A stretch of 15,210 bases of DNA, taken from contig CAJLFU010000043.1 of NCBI GenBank assembly GCA_905205995.1, positions 1-15,210 on the forward strand, given 5' to 3'. A program made the position numbers and the translations under genes. Origin of the DNA: an uncultured Haemophilus sp. (GTDB lineage: Bacteria; Pseudomonadota; Gammaproteobacteria; Enterobacterales; Pasteurellaceae). Positions within the stretch are counted from its first letter, which is position 1, and each line of letters starts with the position of its first letter. The notes beneath the pieces were generated by a model. It was not told the DNA's origin and searched no databases. It saw only the letters and a program-made list of their open reading frames with translations. Below are positions 11,592-15,210 of the stretch, in pieces.

Positions 11592-13847
11592 ATGAGCAAT
11601 ATTAACTACGAAGGCATCGAGCAGATGCCACTTCGCACCTTTACAGAAAAGGCTTACCTTAATTATTCAATGTACGTCATTATGGATCGTGCATTGCCTT
11701 TTATTGGAGATGGCTTAAAGCCTGTTCAACGTCGTATTGTCTATGCGATGTCTGAACTGGGTTTAAATGCCGCGGCAAAATTTAAAAAATCCGCGCGTAC
11801 CGTCGGTGATGTGTTGGGTAAATTCCATCCACACGGCGACTTAGCCTGTTATGAAGCCATGGTATTAATGGCTCAGCCCTTTTCTTACCGTTATCCTTTA
11901 GTGGATGGCCAAGGAAACTGGGGGGCGCCAGATGATCCTAAATCATTCGCGGCAATGCGTTATACAGAATCTCGCTTGTCCAAAATCTCTGAAATTCTAT
12001 TATCTGAATTAGGTCAAGGCACTGTTGATTTCCAACCGAACTTTGATGGCACCTTAGAAGAACCACAATATTTGCCTGCTCGTTTACCTCATATTCTCTT
12101 AAATGGCACAACAGGGATTGCTGTCGGGATGGCAACAGATATTCCACCACACAATATTAATGAAGTGGCGGATGCAGCTGTCCTGTTATTAGATAATCCA
12201 AAAGCGGGATTAGATGATGTGCTCAATATCATTCAAGGCCCTGATTTCCCAACTGAAGCGGAAATTATTTCTCCTAAAGATGATATTCGAAAAATGTATG
12301 AAACCGGTCGTGGTTCCATCAAAATGCGCGCGACATGGCATAAAGAAGACGGCGAAATCATCATTAGCGCACTTCCTCATCAATCTTCACCATCAAAAAT
12401 CATTGCACAAATTGCTGAGCAAATGACAGCGAAAAAATTGCCAATGGTGGAAGATATTCGTGATGAAGCGGATTATGAAAATCCGGTGCGTATCGTGCTT
12501 GTGCCACGTTCAAATCGTGTTGATACTGATGCCTTGATGGCGCATTTATTTGCAACGACCGATCTCGAAAAAAGCTATCGTGTGAATATGAATATGATCG
12601 GGCTTGATCATAAACCAGCCGTGAAAGGCTTACTTCAAATCCTCACTGAATGGCTGACATTCCGTCGTACTACCGTAACACGTCGTTTACAACATCGTTT
12701 AGATAAAGTACTCGCTCGTTTGCACATTTTAGATGGTTTGATGATTGCCTTCCTCAATATTGATGAAGTGATTGAGATTATTCGTACTGAAGATGAACCA
12801 AAACAAGTTTTAATGGCTCGTTTTAACTTAAGTGATGAACAAGCTGAAGCCATTTTAAACTTACGTTTACGCCATTTGGCCAAATTAGAAGAACATCAAT
12901 TACAAGCTGAAAAAGATAAACTCGAAGAAGAGCGGTCAAATTTAGAGTTAATTTTAGGATCTGAGCGTCGCTTAAATACCTTGATCAAAAAAGAAATCCA
13001 AGAAGACGCAAAAAAATACGCCAGCCCTAGAATGTCTCAATTAGTTGAACGTGAAGAAGCAAAAGCGATTTCTGAAAGTGAAATGACGCCAGCTGAACCG
13101 GTTACCGTCATCTTATCTGAAATGGGCTGGGTACGCTGTGCGAAAGGTCATGATATTGATCCGGAAGGATTAAGCTATAAAGCAGGCGATAAATATCTGG
13201 CGCACGCTTGTGGTAAAAGCAATCAACCAGTGATCTTTATTGATAGTACTGGTCGTAGCTACGCTTTAGATCCATTAAGCTTGCCTTCTGCGCGTTCACA
13301 AGGTGAACCGCTCACCGGTAAACTTACATTACCGGCAGGTGCGACGATTGAACAGGTTATTATGGAACCTGAAAAACAAGAATTATTGATGGCATCAGAT
13401 GCAGGATATGGTTTTATTTGCAAATTTGAAGATTTAATTGCACGTAATAAAGCAGGAAAAGCCTTGATTTCTTTGCCAGAAAATGCGAAAGTCTTGAAAC
13501 CTGAGACACTTTCCGAGTCGGCCTCACTTCTTGTGTCCCTCACTTCAGCGGGTCGAATGCTGATTTTTCCGGTACGGGATTTACCGGCATTATCAAAAGG
13601 GAAAGGCAACAAAATCATCAGTATTCCAGCAGCGAATGCAAAAGCGCGGTCAGAATTATTGGTGAAATTGTTCTTAATTTCAGAGCAAGCTAGCCTTGAG
13701 TTCCATTCCGGTAAACGAAAAATCACATTAAAACCGGAAGATCTGCAAAAATTCCGAGCGGAACGCGGCAGAAAAGGCTCCCAATTACCACGAGGATTAC
13801 ATAGTAATGTTGACATTGTGGTGGTTGAACCTGAACACAACTCATAA
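11592..13847 (+). CDS. parC: DNA topoisomerase IV subunit A, with Leu at quinolone-resistance position 84
   Basis: A 751-residue DNA breakage-reunion subunit of topoisomerase IV, collinear with E. coli ParC (752). The N-terminal part has GLKPVQRRIVYAM (41-53), the winged-helix segment SARTVGDVLGKFHPHGD (67-83) and AAMRYTESRLS (120-130) with catalytic Tyr124. Tower and coiled-coil regions follow (IDEVIEIIR, then LRLRHLAKLEEHQLQAEKDK with Glu/Lys-rich repeats). A beta-pinwheel DNA-wrapping domain occupies roughly 500-740 (for example SNQPVIFIDSTGRSYALDP and ASDAGYGFICKF). Residue 84, serine in wild-type H. influenzae and equivalent to E. coli Ser80, is leucine (TTA); Asp83 and Glu88 are unchanged. 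The ATG at 11592 follows nirK by 11 bases, with an AGAAG ribosome binding site. gltS follows after 36 bases. Confidence 0.97.
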   Translation: MSNINYEGIEQMPLRTFTEKAYLNYSMYVIMDRALPFIGDGLKPVQRRIVYAMSELGLNAAAKFKKSARTVGDVLGKFHPHGDLACYEAMVLMAQPFSYRYPLVDGQGNWGAPDDPKSFAAMRYTESRLSKISEILLSELGQGTVDFQPNFDGTLEEPQYLPARLPHILLNGTTGIAVGMATDIPPHNINEVADAAVLLLDNPKAGLDDVLNIIQGPDFPTEAEIISPKDDIRKMYETGRGSIKMRATWHKEDGEIIISALPHQSSPSKIIAQIAEQMTAKKLPMVEDIRDEADYENPVRIVLVPRSNRVDTDALMAHLFATTDLEKSYRVNMNMIGLDHKPAVKGLLQILTEWLTFRRTTVTRRLQHRLDKVLARLHILDGLMIAFLNIDEVIEIIRTEDEPKQVLMARFNLSDEQAEAILNLRLRHLAKLEEHQLQAEKDKLEEERSNLELILGSERRLNTLIKKEIQEDAKKYASPRMSQLVEREEAKAISESEMTPAEPVTVILSEMGWVRCAKGHDIDPEGLSYKAGDKYLAHACGKSNQPVIFIDSTGRSYALDPLSLPSARSQGEPLTGKLTLPAGATIEQVIMEPEKQELLMASDAGYGFICKFEDLIARNKAGKALISLPENAKVLKPETLSESASLLVSLTSAGRMLIFPVRDLPALSKGKGNKIISIPAANAKARSELLVKLFLISEQASLEFHSGKRKITLKPEDLQKFRAERGRKGSQLPRGLHSNVDIVVVEPEHNS
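11841..11843 (+). other. parC: parC codon 84: TTA (Leu) in the quinolone-resistance-determining region
   Basis: The local protein sequence is FHPHGD-L-ACYE, where E. coli and H. influenzae ParC read HGD-S-ACYE. TCA to TTA is a single C-to-T change. Substitution of this serine (E. coli Ser80, Haemophilus Ser84) reduces quinolone binding through the water-metal bridge. The neighbouring Asp83 (11838-11840) and Glu88 (11853-11855) are as in wild type. Confidence 0.9.
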
Positions 13848-13883
13848 GAATTCTCGAAACCAAACTAAATAGGAGGATATTTC

Positions 13884-15098
13884 GTGAATATTGTTTTTGA
13901 TACCTATCAAACTCTTGCTTTAGCAAGCTTTGTATTATTACTTGGTTATTTTCTAGTAAAACGTATTCGCGTTTTACAAACATTCAATATCCCTGAGCCT
14001 GTTGTTGGTGGCTTTATTGTGGCTATTGCATTAACCATTTTATACAAAGTAAACGGCACCTCATTTACCTTTGAGAAAAGCTTACAAACATCTATGATGT
14101 TAGTATTCTTCTCCTCTATCGGTTTAAGTGCAAACTTTGCCCGCTTAGTTAAAGGCGGAAAACCATTAGTTATCTTCCTACTTGTCGCTGCCCTTCTCAT
14201 TGTTTTCCAAAATGTCATCGGTATTTTAGGTACTCAATTATTAGGTATTGATCCTGCTTACGGTTTACTTGCAGGTTCTGTTACCTTAACGGGTGGTCAT
14301 GGTACAGGTGCAGCTTGGGCTGAAACATTCACCAAAGAATTTAACCTACCTGCTGCAACAGAAATTGCGATGGCATGTGCCACATTCGGTTTAGTCTTCG
14401 GTGGTATCTTAGGTGGTCCAGTATCTCGTTATTTATTAAATCGTCAAAAACAAGGTGAAAACCCAGAGAATGATGAAGTAGATGACGTACAAGAGGCATT
14501 TGAACACCCGACTTACAAACGTAAAATAAATGCGCGCTCAATCATTGAGACCATCGCAATGCTTTCTTTATGTTTACTCATCGGTCAATACTTAGATGGC
14601 TTAACAAAAGGTACACAAATGCAATTACCAACATTCGTATGGTGTTTGTTTACTGGTGTAATTATTCGTAACAGCTTAACCAATTTATTCAAATTCCAAG
14701 TGGCTGATTCAGCGATTGACGTATTAGGTAGTGTAGGTTTATCTATCTTCTTAGCCATCGCCTTAATGTCTCTCAAACTTTGGGAATTGGTAGGCCTTGC
14801 AGCAGATGTACTCATTATCTTAGCGGTTCAAGTTGCCTTCATGGCTTTCTTCGCCATCTACGTCACATACCGTATGATGGGTAAAGATTATGATGCGATT
14901 GTATTAAGTGCGGGTCACTGTGGTTTTGGTCTCGGTGCAACACCAACAGCCGTTGCTAACATGCAAGCGATTACTAGTCGTTTCGGACCTTCTCACAAAG
15001 CGTTCTTAATCGTACCAATGGTAGGGGCGTTCTTTATCGACTTATTAAATAATGGTATTTTAAAAATGTTCTTAAACCTTGTTAAATACCTTCACTAA
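13884..15098 (+). CDS. gltS: Sodium/glutamate symporter
   Basis: A 404-residue inner-membrane Na+/glutamate importer of the ESS family, matching E. coli GltS (401) along its length. The two re-entrant pore-loop motifs are present: GSVTLTGGHGTGAAWAETF (131-149) and AGHCGFGLGATPTAVANMQ (343-361). Other family blocks are NIPEPVVGGF (35-44), MACATFGLVFGGILGGPVSR (163-182) and a C-terminal PMVGAFFIDLLN. About ten to twelve hydrophobic segments are arranged as two halves, separated by a charged cytoplasmic loop (about 188-213, rich in Asp, Glu and Lys). The start is GTG, supported by a perfect AGGAGG (13871-13876) seven bases upstream and by alignment. The 36-base gap to parC contains no obvious promoter or terminator, so it is probably the last gene of the parE-nirK-parC-gltS unit. 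Confidence 0.95.
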   Translation: MNIVFDTYQTLALASFVLLLGYFLVKRIRVLQTFNIPEPVVGGFIVAIALTILYKVNGTSFTFEKSLQTSMMLVFFSSIGLSANFARLVKGGKPLVIFLLVAALLIVFQNVIGILGTQLLGIDPAYGLLAGSVTLTGGHGTGAAWAETFTKEFNLPAATEIAMACATFGLVFGGILGGPVSRYLLNRQKQGENPENDEVDDVQEAFEHPTYKRKINARSIIETIAMLSLCLLIGQYLDGLTKGTQMQLPTFVWCLFTGVIIRNSLTNLFKFQVADSAIDVLGSVGLSIFLAIALMSLKLWELVGLAADVLIILAVQVAFMAFFAIYVTYRMMGKDYDAIVLSAGHCGFGLGATPTAVANMQAITSRFGPSHKAFLIVPMVGAFFIDLLNNGILKMFLNLVKYLH

Positions 15099-15112
15099 TA
15101 AAATATAAAAAG

Positions 15113-15140
15113 AAAGGCTGACATTTTGTCAGCCTTTTTA
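15113..15140 (+). terminator. Bidirectional terminator after gltS
   Basis: An 11-bp stem, AAAGGCTGACA (15113-15123) with TGTCAGCCTTT (15127-15137), loop TTT, then TT. The minus strand also has a T-rich run after the stem (TTCTTTTTATATTTT), so it can end both gltS and the converging gene at the window edge. Confidence 0.9.
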
Positions 15141-15148
15141 TTTACTTG

Positions 15149-15210
15149 CTACTCATCAGTAAGCGTCTTCACCAAATCCATCACAAATTCTAGCCGCTCT
15201 TTGTTTTCTG
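15149..15210 (-). CDS. 3' end of an unidentified gene (cut by window edge)
   Basis: On the minus strand one frame reads ENKERLEFVMDLVKTLTDE and then a TAG stop (15151-15149). The composition is protein-like and amphipathic, and the stop lies a few bases before the gltS terminator, which is bidirectional. Those facts suggest the C-terminus of a real gene converging on gltS. Only 19 residues are visible. I recognise no family and assign no function; a chance open frame of this length is possible. Confidence 0.45.
   Translation of the reverse strand, partial: ENKERLEFVMDLVKTLTDE

Noticed and set aside
12928..13650. Near-USS copies AAGAGCGGT (12928-12936) and AAGCGCGGT (13642-13650), plus AAGAGCGGT at 5666-5674
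   Set aside because: Each differs by one base from the exact core. They may be degenerate uptake sites but were not listed as USS.
13259..13840. 193-residue open frame on the minus strand inside parC
   Set aside because: It is an antisense shadow of the ParC C-terminal domain with no recognisable protein family; the plus frame aligns to E. coli ParC throughout.
13848..13883. Separate gltS promoter in the parC-gltS gap
   Set aside because: The 36 bases hold a strong AGGAGG but no convincing -35/-10 pair or terminator.

Overview
The window comes from a Haemophilus-like member of the Pasteurellaceae. The 9-bp Hin-type DNA uptake signal sequence (USS, AAGTGCGGT) occurs nine times as exact copies, on both strands. 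The DNA is AT-rich, and every recognisable protein resembles gammaproteobacterial or H. influenzae orthologues. As I recall, several gene blocks match H. influenzae neighbourhoods (maeB/DUF1919/rsuA/bcr; AGCS symporter/nagK; pgpB/ribA; parE/parC/gltS). Here they appear in a different overall arrangement, which points to a related species such as H. parainfluenzae rather than H. influenzae itself. That species guess is inference.

Layout. 1-354 (-): 5' end of the malic enzyme gene maeB. 555-3084 (+): a tight three-gene unit (DUF1919 protein, rsuA, bcr) closed by a strong hairpin terminator. 3158-5652 (-): an AGCS-type sodium/amino-acid symporter and nagK, separated by a terminator. 5797-6522 (-): pgpB, divergent from ribA at 6589-7236 (+). 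7284-7427 (-): a 47-residue predicted lipoprotein that shares a bidirectional terminator with ribA. 7598-8275 (+): queC behind a compact preQ1-I riboswitch that appears to mask its ribosome binding site. 8325-8365: a perfect inverted pair of USS forming the hairpin after queC. 8472-15098 (+): parE, nirK, parC and gltS, packed as one apparent operon and closed by a hairpin. 15149-15210 (-): the 3' tail of an unidentified gene.

Most of the window is core metabolism, RNA modification, membrane transport and chromosome segregation. Three points stand out. A complete, Tat-exported copper nitrite reductase gene (nirK/aniA type, all copper ligands and catalytic residues present) sits between the two topoisomerase IV subunit genes. 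ParC carries leucine instead of serine at residue 84, the principal quinolone-resistance position. queC has a preQ1-I riboswitch of the translational, SD-masking kind. I found no CRISPR array, insertion sequence, tRNA, rRNA, prophage gene or tandem-repeat contingency locus, and no intergenic stretch longer than 300 bases. I do not see a wholly undescribed system here; the nirK insertion is the best candidate for new biology.
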